Origin: Candidatus Roseilinea sp. NK_OTU-006
Lineage (GTDB): Bacteria; Chloroflexota; Anaerolineae; J036; Brachytrichaceae
Length of the DNA stretch: 64,000 nucleotides
Assembly (NCBI RefSeq): GCF_012931985.1
Contig: NZ_JAAFGM010000002.1
Coordinates: 1-64,000, forward strand
Direction: 5' to 3'
Made by a program: the position numbers and the translations under genes. Positions 18,496-27,892 of the stretch are shown one piece after another (the first letter of the stretch is position 1; each line of letters opens with the position of its first letter). The notes beneath the pieces are model-generated. The model searched no databases, had not been told where the DNA came from, and saw nothing but the letters and a program-made list of their open reading frames with translations.

Positions 18496-19548
18496 TCAGC
18501 GCGCGGAGAACCGGAAGACCGTCGTGGATGCAAAGCGCTCGCCCGGCCGCAGCACGACGCTCGGGAAGCCCGGCTGGTTGGGCGAATCGGGGAAGTGCTG
18601 CGTCTCCAGGCACAAGCCGGCGCGCCGGCCATAGACCCTTCCGCCCTTGCCGGCGATTGCGCCGGGAAGGAAGTTGCCGCTGTAGAACTGCATACCCGGC
18701 TCGGTGGTGTGCACCTCCAGCGTGCGGCCGCTCGACGGCTCATAAACGCGCGCAGCGAAGCGCAGTTCGCCCATTGCGCCGTTGATGACGAAGTTGTGGT
18801 CGTAGCCGCCGGCGCGGGCGATTTGTTCATGCGGGTCGTCAATCCGCGCGCCGATGCGCATCGGCTGCCGAAAATCCAGCGGCGTGCCCGCGACCGGTTG
18901 CAGCTCGCCGGTGGGGATGAGCGCCTCGTTCACCGGCGTGAAGCGGTCGGCGTTGATCATGATCTCGTGGCCGAGGATGTCCCCCTGGCCGGCGAGGTTA
19001 AAGTAGGTGTGGTTGGTGAGGTTGAGGATGGTGGGCTTGTCGGTGTGCGCCCGATAACCGATGCGCAGTGCGTTGTCGTGCGTCAGCGTGTAAGTCACCG
19101 TCACATGCAGGTTGCCCGGATAGTTCTCCTCGCCGTCCGGGCTGAGATAGGACAGCGCCAGGCTGACCGCGCCATCGCTGCTACCGACGGACGCGCGCCA
19201 CAGCTTCTTGTCGAAGCCGGCCAGTCCGCCGTGCAGGTGATTCGGGCCGTTGTTCACGGCAAGCTGATACGTCAGGCCGTCCAGGGTGAAGCGCCCGCCG
19301 GCGATGCGGTTGGCAAAACGCCCTACGATGCAGCCAAAATACGGATGGCCGGCCAGATAGCCGTCCAGGTTATCGAACCCCAGCACTACGTCGTCGAGGT
19401 TGCCTGCGCGATCGGGGACGCGCAGCGCGGTGATGATGCCGCCATAGGTGATGATCTGCACGCTCATGCCGTTGCCGTTTTCGAGCGTGTACTGCTCGAC
19501 TGCGGCGCCGTCGGGCAGGTGGCCGAAGCCATTGCTGCGAATGTTCAT
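18496..19548 (-). CDS. galM: Aldose 1-epimerase (galactose mutarotase)
   Basis: A 350-residue enzyme interconverting alpha and beta anomers of galactose or glucose, feeding the Leloir pathway. The start at 19548 (MNIRSNGFGHLPDG) is preferred to a longer frame because the upstream 38 residues are unlike the family. Motifs are YFGCIVGRFANRIAGGRF, NNGPNHLHGG with a substrate His, NLTNHTYFNLAG with the catalytic His, and HTTEPGMQFYSGN with the catalytic Glu. No signal peptide was seen. No other galactose gene lies next to it; its neighbours are a P-type ATPase fragment and a palindrome cluster. Confidence 0.93.
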   Translation of the reverse strand: MNIRSNGFGHLPDGAAVEQYTLENGNGMSVQIITYGGIITALRVPDRAGNLDDVVLGFDNLDGYLAGHPYFGCIVGRFANRIAGGRFTLDGLTYQLAVNNGPNHLHGGLAGFDKKLWRASVGSSDGAVSLALSYLSPDGEENYPGNLHVTVTYTLTHDNALRIGYRAHTDKPTILNLTNHTYFNLAGQGDILGHEIMINADRFTPVNEALIPTGELQPVAGTPLDFRQPMRIGARIDDPHEQIARAGGYDHNFVINGAMGELRFAARVYEPSSGRTLEVHTTEPGMQFYSGNFLPGAIAGKGGRVYGRRAGLCLETQHFPDSPNQPGFPSVVLRPGERFASTTVFRFSAR

Positions 19549-19679
19549 CGGTAACCCTGATCGTGATGGAATTTGCCGGTCGCTGCGACGGATGGGCTGC
19601 GCCCTACGCGCAAACGACCCGCAAACAGTGTACAACAATGCGCAATGCGCGGCCCCGCTCACGCGCGCGCGGCGGCCAT

Positions 19680-20858
19680 GCCCTGGCGCAGGTCGAGCGC
19701 GATACGACCTTCTTGGGTCTGCAGAGTATGATTGACTTGCCCAGGCCAGAAGTGATTTCGGCGATTCGGCATGCCAGAGAAGCCGGCATCCGCACCATCA
19801 TGATCACCGGCGACTATGCCATGACGGCGCGGGCCATTGCCCGGCAAATCGGTTTGCTGACAGAGGATGGACATCAAGCGGCCCACGGCGACCTGCTAAC
19901 GTCGGCGACCCGCAACCCAGAGGTAGTGACCGGCACTGAGCTTGAGGCCATGTCAGATGATGCGCTGCGCGAGCAGGTGAAAACGACCAGCGTCTTCGCG
20001 CGCGTGGCGCCCGAGCACAAAGTGCGCATTGTCACAGCTGTGCGCAACAATAATCAGGTGGCAGCCATGACCGGCGACGGCGTGAACGACGCGCCGGCGC
20101 TAAAGCGGGCAGATATCGGCGTGGCCATGGGCATCACCGGCACCGACGTGAGCAAAGAGACCGCCGACATGGTGCTGACCGATGACAACTACGCCAGCAT
20201 CGTCAGCGCTGTGGAACAGGGGCGCATTATCTACTCCAACATTCGCAAGTTTGTGTTCTATCTGCTGGGCTGCAATGTGGCCGAGATCTTCATCATCCTG
20301 GGCGCGACGGTGGCCGGCCTGCGCAGCCCGCTCACAGCCATTCAGTTGTTGTGGCTAAACCTGATGACGGATGGCGCGCCGGCACTGGCGCTGGGGCTGG
20401 AGAAAGGCGATCCAGATGTGATGAAGGTCCCGCCCCGGCCGGCCAAAGAGCCGATCATCAATCGGCGCATGGTGCTGGGCATGGCGACTCAGACTGTGGC
20501 ACTGATGGTGGCTGTGCTGGGCGTCTACGCCATCGCGTTACAGATGTTCCCTGCGCAGGCCGAGACCATGGCGTTTGCGGCGCTGGCATTTGCCGAATTG
20601 CCATTGGCGTACACATCGCGCTCTGAGCGATACGCTGTCGCGCGCATCGGGCTGTTCTCCAATCGCGCAATGCAGTGGGCCGTGCTGGCGTCGATCGCCG
20701 GCCTGCTGGCGGTGATCTACATTCCATTTCTCAACCCAGTGTTCGACACGGCGCCGCTGACATGGCAACACTGGGCGCTGGTGCTGCCGGCCATCTTTGC
20801 GCCGGCCCTTGTGGCCGAGATCACGAAAGCGGTGGCGCGGAAGAAAGGTTGGCGCTGA
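19680..20858 (+). pseudogene. C-terminal half of a P2-type cation-transporting ATPase (5' truncated)
   Basis: The frame encodes about 390 residues matching the second half of a Ca2+/SERCA-like P2 ATPase: FLGLQSMIDLPRPEV, TIMITGDYAMTA, the hinge TGDGVNDAPALKRADIGVAMG, then membrane helices M5-M10 with CNVAEIFIILGA and LLWLNLMTDGAPALALGLE. The N-terminal half is missing: helices M1-M4, the actuator TGE loop and the DKTGT phosphorylation site. The homology begins abruptly near 19680. Without the phosphorylated Asp it cannot pump ions, so it is a remnant left by a deletion or recombination. An upstream frame reaches 19563, but its sequence is not ATPase-like. Its 3' end overlaps the GT2 gene by 38 bases. 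Confidence 0.85.
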
Positions 20859-21852
20859 GCGCCTCATGCGGGCCACGCGCAGCCTGACGACGGATGCGGT
20901 ACAGAATTTCTTCGAGCAGCCTGCGGTTCTCGCGCACCCGATCGGCAATCACACCGGTGATGAGAAGCAGCAGACCAATCGCCAGCGAGATCGAGCCGAC
21001 GATGAGGGACTGCACATTGCCGGGCAATTGCCAGCCCTGTTCGGCGAAGCGCAACAGCAGCCGCGCCAACAGGCCGGCGCCAACCAGCAGGAACGGCGCA
21101 GCCAATGCGCCAAACATCTTGATCGGCTCATAGGCAACGTAGGTGCGCAGCAGGATCATCGCCTGCTGGCTGATGAAATGTAGCGTGCCACGATGTAGAC
21201 GAGACGGGCGCGGCGTGTGGCGCGCAGTGATGGGCACACTGGCGACGACCAGCCCCAGCTTGCCCGACTGAATCAGCGTCTGCACGGTGTACGAGAACTG
21301 GCTGGTGACAATGAGCCGCAGCGCCGCCTCGCGCGAGTAGGCGCGAAAGCCGGACACCGCATCGGGAATCGCAACACCCGACGCCTGCCACACCGTCCAG
21401 CTTCCCAGTTTCTGGAGCAGGCGCTTGGCCGGCGAAAAATGCTCCAGACCGCTCACCTGCCGGTCGCCGATGACCACATCGGCCTGCCCGCGTCGGATCG
21501 GCTCGATCAGGGCAGGGATGTCTTCGCCGCGATACTGGCCGTCTGCGTCAATGTTGACGATGATGTCTGCACCGCGCTCTAGGCAAACGTCCAGGCCGTC
21601 CTGGAATGAGCGCGCCAGACCTTTATTGCCCACATGCTGCACGATGAGATCGGCCCCCGCCTGAGCAGCTTCTTCAACAGTGTGGTCGGTCGAGCCATCG
21701 TTGACAACCAGCACCGACACCGACGCAATGCCGGGGATATCACGCGGAATGGTCCTGATGACATTGCCGATGGATTCTTCCTCATTCAAGGCGCAGATCT
21801 GCACGAACAGTCTGGGCGACTTGGGCGGCGGGCAAATCGACGTTGCGTCCAT
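20821..21852 (-). CDS. GT2 glycosyltransferase, polyprenyl-phosphate sugar synthase type
   Basis: A 343-residue membrane-linked GT-A enzyme resembling dolichyl/undecaprenyl-phosphate mannose or glucose synthases. The N-terminal GT2 domain (about 12-235) has FVQICALNEEESIGNVI, VVNDGSTDHT, IVNIDADGQY with the metal-binding DxD, and VSGFRAYSREAAL. Two C-terminal transmembrane helices (about 247-270 and 283-305) anchor it. It probably makes a lipid-linked sugar used by the GT-C-like membrane proteins that follow. Its start lies 8 bases after a -10 box shared with the divergent methyltransferase gene. Its 3' end overlaps the ATPase fragment. Confidence 0.88.
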   Translation of the reverse strand: MDATSICPPPKSPRLFVQICALNEEESIGNVIRTIPRDIPGIASVSVLVVNDGSTDHTVEEAAQAGADLIVQHVGNKGLARSFQDGLDVCLERGADIIVNIDADGQYRGEDIPALIEPIRRGQADVVIGDRQVSGLEHFSPAKRLLQKLGSWTVWQASGVAIPDAVSGFRAYSREAALRLIVTSQFSYTVQTLIQSGKLGLVVASVPITARHTPRPSRLHRGTLHFISQQAMILLRTYVAYEPIKMFGALAAPFLLVGAGLLARLLLRFAEQGWQLPGNVQSLIVGSISLAIGLLLLITGVIADRVRENRRLLEEILYRIRRQAARGPHEALSANLSSAPPLS

Positions 21853-21860
21853 AGCCGCCC

Positions 21861-21888
21861 ATTATAATCGGCCCACGACGAAATGCAA
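21861..21888 (-). promoter_or_regulatory. Divergent promoter built on a palindromic ATTATAAT
   Basis: ATTATAAT (21861-21868) is its own reverse complement, so it offers a TATAAT -10 box to both strands. For the minus-strand GT2 gene there is also TTGCAT as -35 (21883-21888) at 16-base spacing, and the ATG lies 8 bases downstream. On the plus strand the methyltransferase ATG is 22 bases downstream; its -35 is weak. Confidence 0.6.
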
Positions 21889-21890
21889 CG

Positions 21891-22511
21891 ATGAAGAACC
21901 CACGCGCATCGCTCATTCAGTACCAGCGGTCGAAGTACCTTACCCGCAACCCCATCTCGCGCCGGCTGATGCAGGGCTTTTTCGCTTCCCTGGCATCGTG
22001 CATCCGGCTGGTCCAGCGTGAGCGGGCGGTTCGGACAGTAGTGGAATTCGGATGTGGGGAAGGCGTGTCCACGGATGAATTGCGCGCCGCATTGCCCGAT
22101 GCAACCGTGATCGGGTTCGACATCCACGCGCCATCGGTGGCAATCGCGGCGCAGTTTTGCGCGGGCGCAACCTTCATAGCTGGCGATGTCACCCGCGCGC
22201 CCTTGCACGACGCCTCGGCCGATCTGGTGGTCATGCTGGAGGTGCTGGAGCATTTGCCCGACCCCGCAGCAGCCTTGCGCGAGGCGGGGCGTGTCACACG
22301 GGGCTGGTGTGTTTTCAGCGTGCCACACGAGCCGATCTGGCGCATCTTGAACATGGCGCGTGGAGCATATTGGCGGGACTGGGGCAACACGCCCGGACAC
22401 GTCAATCACTGGTCGCGTCGGGCATGGGTAGCGCTTCTGCAACAGCATTTTCAGGTGGCGCATCTGACGACACCCCAGCCGTGGCTGCTGGCGGTGTGCC
22501 GGACAAAGTAA
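21891..22511 (+). CDS. Class I SAM-dependent methyltransferase
   Basis: A 206-residue soluble Rossmann-fold methyltransferase of the Methyltransf_11 type. Motif I is VVEFGCGEGVSTDEL, motif II VIGFDIHAPSV, then FIAGDVTRAPLHDASADLVVMLEVLEHLPDP and the post-IV region VFSVPHEPIWRIL. The N-terminus (about 1-45) is basic. The target is unknown. The setting between a lipid-sugar GT2 and GT-C-like membrane proteins suggests methylation of a glycan or lipid carrier. The pseudogene that follows starts 9 bases after its stop. Confidence 0.85.
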   Translation: MKNPRASLIQYQRSKYLTRNPISRRLMQGFFASLASCIRLVQRERAVRTVVEFGCGEGVSTDELRAALPDATVIGFDIHAPSVAIAAQFCAGATFIAGDVTRAPLHDASADLVVMLEVLEHLPDPAAALREAGRVTRGWCVFSVPHEPIWRILNMARGAYWRDWGNTPGHVNHWSRRAWVALLQQHFQVAHLTTPQPWLLAVCRTK

Positions 22512-22520
22512 TCCAGGCTG

Positions 22521-24097
22521 ATGACCAGAATGTCTAGTTCGCAAATCAGATCCGCCGGCGGCGCTCCAATCGTGCGCCAGGCGTGGGTGTGGCACGCAGC
22601 AGCGCTGGTCATTGCGCCGGCCCTGGCATGCCTGCAGACCTGGCCCATCGTGGCCGAGATCACCACCCGCGTGCCGGGCTGGCCGGGTGACAACCTTGAA
22701 TACGTCTGGTTGGTGCATTGGCTGAAACAGGCGGCGACGGCCGGCGCATCGTATTTCTTTGACCCGCACTCCTACTATCCGCTGGGATATGACATGTCGG
22801 CCATCGAAACGACGCTGGCCAACACGGTGCTGGCGCTGCCGGTGGCGCTGCTGACAGGGCCGGTGGCGGCGTACAACGTTGTGCTGCTGGCATCCTTCGC
22901 GCTCACGTCCTATGCCACCTTTCTATGGATCCGCGCGATGACGAGCAACAATGTGGTCGCGCTGGCCTTCGGCCTGGCCAGCGCGTTCTTCCCCTATCGT
23001 CTGGCGCATCTGCCCGGTCACCTGCCACAGATGGCAACGCAGTGGATTCCTCTGTGCTTCTACGCGGTCGAACGTTACATACGCACACGACAAACGCGCT
23101 GGGCCGTCGGCGTGGGCGTGATGGTGGGGTTGAATGCGCTGTCGTCATGGTACACGCTGGTCTTTATCGCGCTGGGGCTGCCGGTGTATGTGCTGTTGCG
23201 CGCGCCTGGCCTCGTGAGACAGATTGTGCGAACGTCCGCCGCCCGCCGCGATGTGACCGCGGGCGTGGTGGCAGCGATCGCACTGATCGCACCGGTGGCC
23301 ATGCCATACCTGCGCGCTCAAAGCAGTGAGGATCGCACGCGATCGGTGGCCGAGATCATGCACGGATCAATCAGCCTGCTGGAGTTTTTCACGCTCAGCA
23401 CTCGACATCCGGTATGGGGTGAATGGGCTGCCACATATCTGCCGATTGCGCAACAGCAGAATATCGTGGAGCGGGTGGTGATGCCCGGCTATCTGATGCT
23501 GGCAATTGCCGGCGCCGGCCTGGCGATCAGCCGATCGCATCTGCGCCGGCGTCGCCGCATGATCTGGGCATTGTGCGGCCTGGCCGGCGTGGGAGTGATT
23601 GGGGCGATGGGGCCGGTGCTGGTGGATCACACCGGTAAGCCGGTGTGGGTCGCTGTGCCGGATTCCGTGATGAGTTGGCTGGAGCAGACAGGCGTTGTGG
23701 AAGTGGCCGGGCAATGGTTCGGGCCGGAGGTGGCAGCCGGCATGAGGGCCGGGCAGGGTGTGGTGGCGCCGCTGCCCTATGCGCTATTGCACCGCTTGCC
23801 GATCATCTCATCCATGCGGGCGGTGGGGCGGTTTGCCATTTGGTGTTAGGGTTGAGCGGCTCGTTCCCGCCGGCAGCCAGCATGGAACGGCGCGCTATCA
23901 TCGAGCAACTGCCGGCGCCGGAGGCCGTGGAGGCGCTGTGCTCCTGGGGCGCGCGCTATATCGTGTTGAACATGCGCCAGATGACCGAGGACGAGCAAGC
24001 GCGCTGGATCAGCGCGATGGCGGCAATGGCAGCAGCCCGGGAACAGCCCGGCGTTGACGCCGCCCGCAAGGTGTATGTGCTGGACGGATGTCCATGA
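22521..24097 (+). pseudogene. Broken polytopic membrane protein (GT-C-like), internal deletion and frameshift
   Basis: The first frame (22521-23849) encodes 442 residues of a multi-span membrane protein that parallels the intact gene at 27893: GWPGDNLEYVWLVHWLKQA, FDPHSYYPLGYD, AYNVVLLASFALTSYATF. It stops soon after SSMRAVGRFAIW. The expected C-terminal soluble part resumes in another frame at about 23850-24097 (FPPAASMERRAIIEQLPAPEAV, WGARYIVLNMRQM). By comparison with relatives, a stretch between these two parts is missing and the join is out of frame. The family is likely a lipid-linked-sugar transferase acting outside the membrane. The gene is probably inactive, or yields only a truncated membrane part. 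Confidence 0.78.
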
Positions 24098-24158
24098 CGC
24101 TGAGATGTGCGACTTGGCGTGGCCGGCCTAACGCAGCAATAAGGCTAAGAAATTACCC

Positions 24159-26603
24159 ATGCTGTCACGTGTGATCAGAAACGAGTATCTCCAGGGAATC
24201 GGCGTATTGAGCGCCATCTGCCTTTTCTTTTTGAGCTGGCCGATTCTTAACTATCCAGACCACGTCTTGTCGCCGGTGGGCTTGTTGCAAAGCAATACGC
24301 TGACACGCCTCACCGAGAACCCGCCCTGGGTGAACCCTTATCTGGGCGATGTGGTGTACGTCATTCAACCCTGGCTGCTATACAACCGCGACAGCCTTCA
24401 GGCCGGCCAGTTGCCACTGTGGAATCCGTATAACGGAAACGGCGCGCCCCATCTGGCCAACTTTCAATCGGCTATCTTCTCGGTATTCACACTGCCGTTC
24501 TACGTTTTGGATTTCAAAGCGGCCGTGCTGGTCGCCTCATTTTTGGCGCTGTTGGGACACGGCTTCTTTGCCTTTGCTTTCTTGAAACAGCTTCGCCTGC
24601 ATCAAGCGGCGGCACTTGCCGGGGCGGTCAGCTATCTGTTCGGCGGCTACCACGTCATTTGGCTGGGCTGGCTGCCGTTGGTTGGTTCGGGTGTAGCGTT
24701 GCCGGCAGCTCTGTTTTTTAGCCAGGCAATCTTTAATCGTCTGGAGGCCGCCGAGGAGAAAGAGAAGAAAGGCCTTTTCTGGCTGCTGGCCGGCTTTAGC
24801 GGCAGTCTGCTGGTTGGGTTGCTGGCCGGCCACCCGGAGACTTTTTACGCCGCCTTGGTGTTGACCGCAGCCTATGTCGCCTTTGGCCTAATTCGCCGGC
24901 TGAGGCATCTGGGCTGGAGCAGGCAGGCCGTGGTGAAAACGCTGGTGACGGGCGGTCAATTCACAGCAGCAGCGTTGATCGTCCCGCTTATTGCCGGCGC
25001 GCAGTTGCTGCCCTTTTTGGAATATCTGAGTCACAGCATGGGCAATCCGACCGGCAAATCACAGGTGGCGCTGCCACTCAGCATACTGCCGTTGTTGGTC
25101 TTCCCCAACCTCCTGGGCAACCCATCGGGGCCTTATCATCCGATCCTCCAGACCCAGGACGCGCTGTGGAATTTCCCGGAGAGCAACAGCCTATACCTGG
25201 GTGCAATCACATTACTGCTGGCGATAGCATCGCTGCCTCTGGCGCGCCGCAGTTGGCCGGCGCGATTTTTCGGGCTGGCCGCGTTGTTGTGGCTGGTGTA
25301 TGTCTTTGACCTGTTCTCAACGCGGGCGTGGTTCAAGCTAATTCCAGGCGCATCTATCGTATTGCCGATCAGAACCTACGATATCTGGCTCTTCAGTGCA
25401 AGTTGCAGCGCTGCACTGTTCCTTGACCATGCACTGCATTCCAGAGCGGCTAGTCCCAAGTGGGCGATGGCCGTGATGGGAGCGGGAACAGCGCTGCTGG
25501 CGTCGGCCTGGCTGGGGGCAGTTACCTTGCTGCGCCAATTCGCCAACACAGCGCTCCAGAATGAGACTGCATTCGTGGAGCACAGCCTGACTCATCTGAC
25601 TACCGTGAGCGTCTCATTTGTGCTGGGCATGACGCTTACGGCAGCCCTGTTTCTCATTTCCAGTCGTCGCTGGAAAGGGGTTGTGGCCAGCGCGCTGATT
25701 GCGCTCGTGTTCTATCAAGGCGGCTATGTATTCAAGCCATACAACCCAATTGCCAGAGAAGAGCTGTTCTATCCTCGCCCCGCAGCGTTACAGCGCTTGC
25801 AACGCGATGTCGGAGACGCAACGCTTGTAATCGTGGGGCAGGATACCATCCCGCCGAATGTCAATCTGGTCTACCGGCTGAGGATGCTCACGAACTATGA
25901 TGGTTTCTGGGGACGCGCGCAGCGGCGGCTGTATCGTGTCCTGTTCGATGCGCCACCGAGCGCGTTGATCCCTTCTGGTCGGGCTGATCCACGCGCGCTG
26001 CAAATGTTCGGCGTGGAGTTCGTTGCGACCATCGGCGCAGAGAACTCAGAAATCGCCAATAGTCCCTATTTTGAATTGTTGTGGCAAGAAGGGCAGGTGC
26101 GCCTATATCGGTTTACCAAAAGCCTGACGCGCTATTTCACAGTAGATGATTTTGTGCCGGCCGCCGATCAGGCGCAAGCATGGCAGATCGCCCGATCGGC
26201 TGACTTCGACCCCGCACGCTTCGTACTTTTGATGGCCGATGAAGCGCCTGCTTTGTCCGGGGGCGCCGGACAAGCCGGCCCCGCGCGTCCGGCGCAAGTC
26301 ATCGTTGACAGGGGAGACTACGTCCAGCTTAGAGCAACGCGCGACCGGCCGGGATACCTTGTCCTGGCCATGACCCACTATCCTGGCTGGAAAGCCAAAG
26401 TCAACGGCGAGATGCAGCCTGTGTTGCGCGCCAACTACACTTTCAGCGCCATACCGCTGCCGGCCGGCGAGAGCGTGATCGAGTTCTATTACGATCCAGA
26501 TTCTTTCAAGACAGGGGTGGCCTTGAGCGTCCTCGGATTAGGGCTGGCCGGGGCGCTGGTTGTGTCGCAAGGGCTGCGTCGTCCCACTTCGAGGCCTTCA
26601 TGA
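24159..26603 (+). CDS. YfhO-like polytopic membrane protein
   Basis: An 814-residue protein of the YfhO/GT-C-like group. About a dozen transmembrane helices fill residues 15-540, with an N-terminal loop that includes YVIQPWLLYNRDSLQAGQLPLWNPYNGNGAP, a family hallmark containing the expected acidic/basic pattern. A C-terminal extracellular beta-rich domain (about 560-790) contains MTHYPGWKAKVNGE and a final helix. In Gram-positives YfhO decorates lipoteichoic acid with lipid-linked GlcNAc. Here it may act on another surface glycan. It overlaps the next gene by an ATGA, indicating coupling. Base composition is lower in GC than the flanking housekeeping genes. Confidence 0.88.
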   Translation: MLSRVIRNEYLQGIGVLSAICLFFLSWPILNYPDHVLSPVGLLQSNTLTRLTENPPWVNPYLGDVVYVIQPWLLYNRDSLQAGQLPLWNPYNGNGAPHLANFQSAIFSVFTLPFYVLDFKAAVLVASFLALLGHGFFAFAFLKQLRLHQAAALAGAVSYLFGGYHVIWLGWLPLVGSGVALPAALFFSQAIFNRLEAAEEKEKKGLFWLLAGFSGSLLVGLLAGHPETFYAALVLTAAYVAFGLIRRLRHLGWSRQAVVKTLVTGGQFTAAALIVPLIAGAQLLPFLEYLSHSMGNPTGKSQVALPLSILPLLVFPNLLGNPSGPYHPILQTQDALWNFPESNSLYLGAITLLLAIASLPLARRSWPARFFGLAALLWLVYVFDLFSTRAWFKLIPGASIVLPIRTYDIWLFSASCSAALFLDHALHSRAASPKWAMAVMGAGTALLASAWLGAVTLLRQFANTALQNETAFVEHSLTHLTTVSVSFVLGMTLTAALFLISSRRWKGVVASALIALVFYQGGYVFKPYNPIAREELFYPRPAALQRLQRDVGDATLVIVGQDTIPPNVNLVYRLRMLTNYDGFWGRAQRRLYRVLFDAPPSALIPSGRADPRALQMFGVEFVATIGAENSEIANSPYFELLWQEGQVRLYRFTKSLTRYFTVDDFVPAADQAQAWQIARSADFDPARFVLLMADEAPALSGGAGQAGPARPAQVIVDRGDYVQLRATRDRPGYLVLAMTHYPGWKAKVNGEMQPVLRANYTFSAIPLPAGESVIEFYYDPDSFKTGVALSVLGLGLAGALVVSQGLRRPTSRPS

Positions 26604-27874
26604 CCCATCAGGACAACTGCGCCGGGTTGACGATTGTCATCGGGGGGGTGCATTCACATTCCGCGCTGAATGGCTGGCTGGATCAGATTCGCGTTGCGCT
26701 GCCGGGGGTCACAGGCCCATTGCAGCTTGTGGTGGTTGCTCCTCATGGCGACCGACGCGCCGAGCAGGCCGCTACCCAGTGCAGGGCAGAATTCGTGCAC
26801 TAAGCCGCGATGTCCCCGGCTGCGCTGGCCCGCGTTGCCAGCGCGCGCGCGGCGCACCCATTTGTGTTGGCTTGTGTGGCGAGGGATAGCGTGTTGCCTC
26901 CTGTCGAGGTGATCGCGGCAATGTGGCGCAATCGCCATCGCGCTGATCTGGTGATCGCCGGTTGTTTTCCGAAGAGGGGTGTGATGGATCGGGCCGGCTT
27001 TCAAGGGCGGCTGCTCCGACGGGTGTTGAGTTTGCCTGTGCGAGATGTATTCAGCCCCTGGCGCTTGTACCGTCGAGATATGCTGACGGCGCTGCGCAGC
27101 CGGCTGCCACAGGAAAGTGGAGCGGCGGCGAATCTCGAACTGCTGTTGCACATTGCCGCAGAGGGTTATCAAGCGTATGAGATCAACGTTGCCGGGCAAG
27201 CGCCGGCCCGCGCGATGGAAGGGGGTTCTGCCTGGCCCAAGCTGCGGCATCTGGCGTCATTGTGGCAACGGCGCAACTCGATCCTATCGGCTGATTACGA
27301 CGACCGCGCCTACGACAGCATCATCCCGCTACAGCGCTACTGGCAGCGTCAACGCTACCGCTTGATCACGGAGTTGATCGCAGGAGAGGGCGCCGTGCTC
27401 GATGTCGGGTGCGGCTCCAGCCGCATCCTCAGCGCCTTGCCGGAAGGCAGCATGGGCGTGGACATCCTGCTCCGCAAGCTGCGCTATGCGCGGCGCTTCA
27501 AGACGATGCTGATCCAGGCATCGGGCTTTCATCTGCCGGTGGCCGATGAGGCATTTCCCTGTGTTGTTTGCTCACAGGTGATCGAGCATGTGCCAAAGTC
27601 GTCACCAATTTTGAGCGAACTGTGTCGTGTGCTCAAGCCGGGCGGGCGTTTGGTGATCGGCACGCCGGATTATGCGCATTGGGAATGGCGCATCACCGAA
27701 AGGTTGTATGCGACCTTTGCGCCGGGCGGGTATGCCGATGAGCACATCGCGCATTACAGCCGGCAGGAACTGTTAGATTTCTTTGAGCCACGTGGATTTG
27801 CACACGAAGCGACACGCTACATCTTACGCGGCGAGCTGATCATGGCTTTTCGCAAGAGATGGACAGCAGACTGA
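26600..27874 (+). pseudogene. GT2-like/methyltransferase fusion interrupted by an in-frame TAA
   Basis: One reading frame runs from the ATG at 26600 (coupled to the upstream stop) to 27874, broken only by TAA at 26801-26803. The N-terminal part resembles a GT2 fold (LTIVIGG ... ALPGV ... QLVVVAPHGD; then after the stop VASARAAHPFVLACVARDSVLPPVEV). The usual DxD is replaced by ARDS, so even the intact form may lack transferase activity. From about residue 240 it is a class I methyltransferase with AVLDVGCGSSRIL, MGVDILLRKL and SQVIEHVPKSSPIL. A reinitiation ATG at 26810 could still give a 354-residue protein with an intact methyltransferase domain. A CAA-to-TAA change is the simplest origin. 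Confidence 0.72.
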
Positions 27875-27892
27875 TGACTTGCGTTGACGATC

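Noticed and set aside
26801-26803. TAA as a recoded sense codon
   Set aside because: TAA is used as a normal stop in neighbouring genes, and selenocysteine or pyrrolysine recoding uses TGA or TAG.
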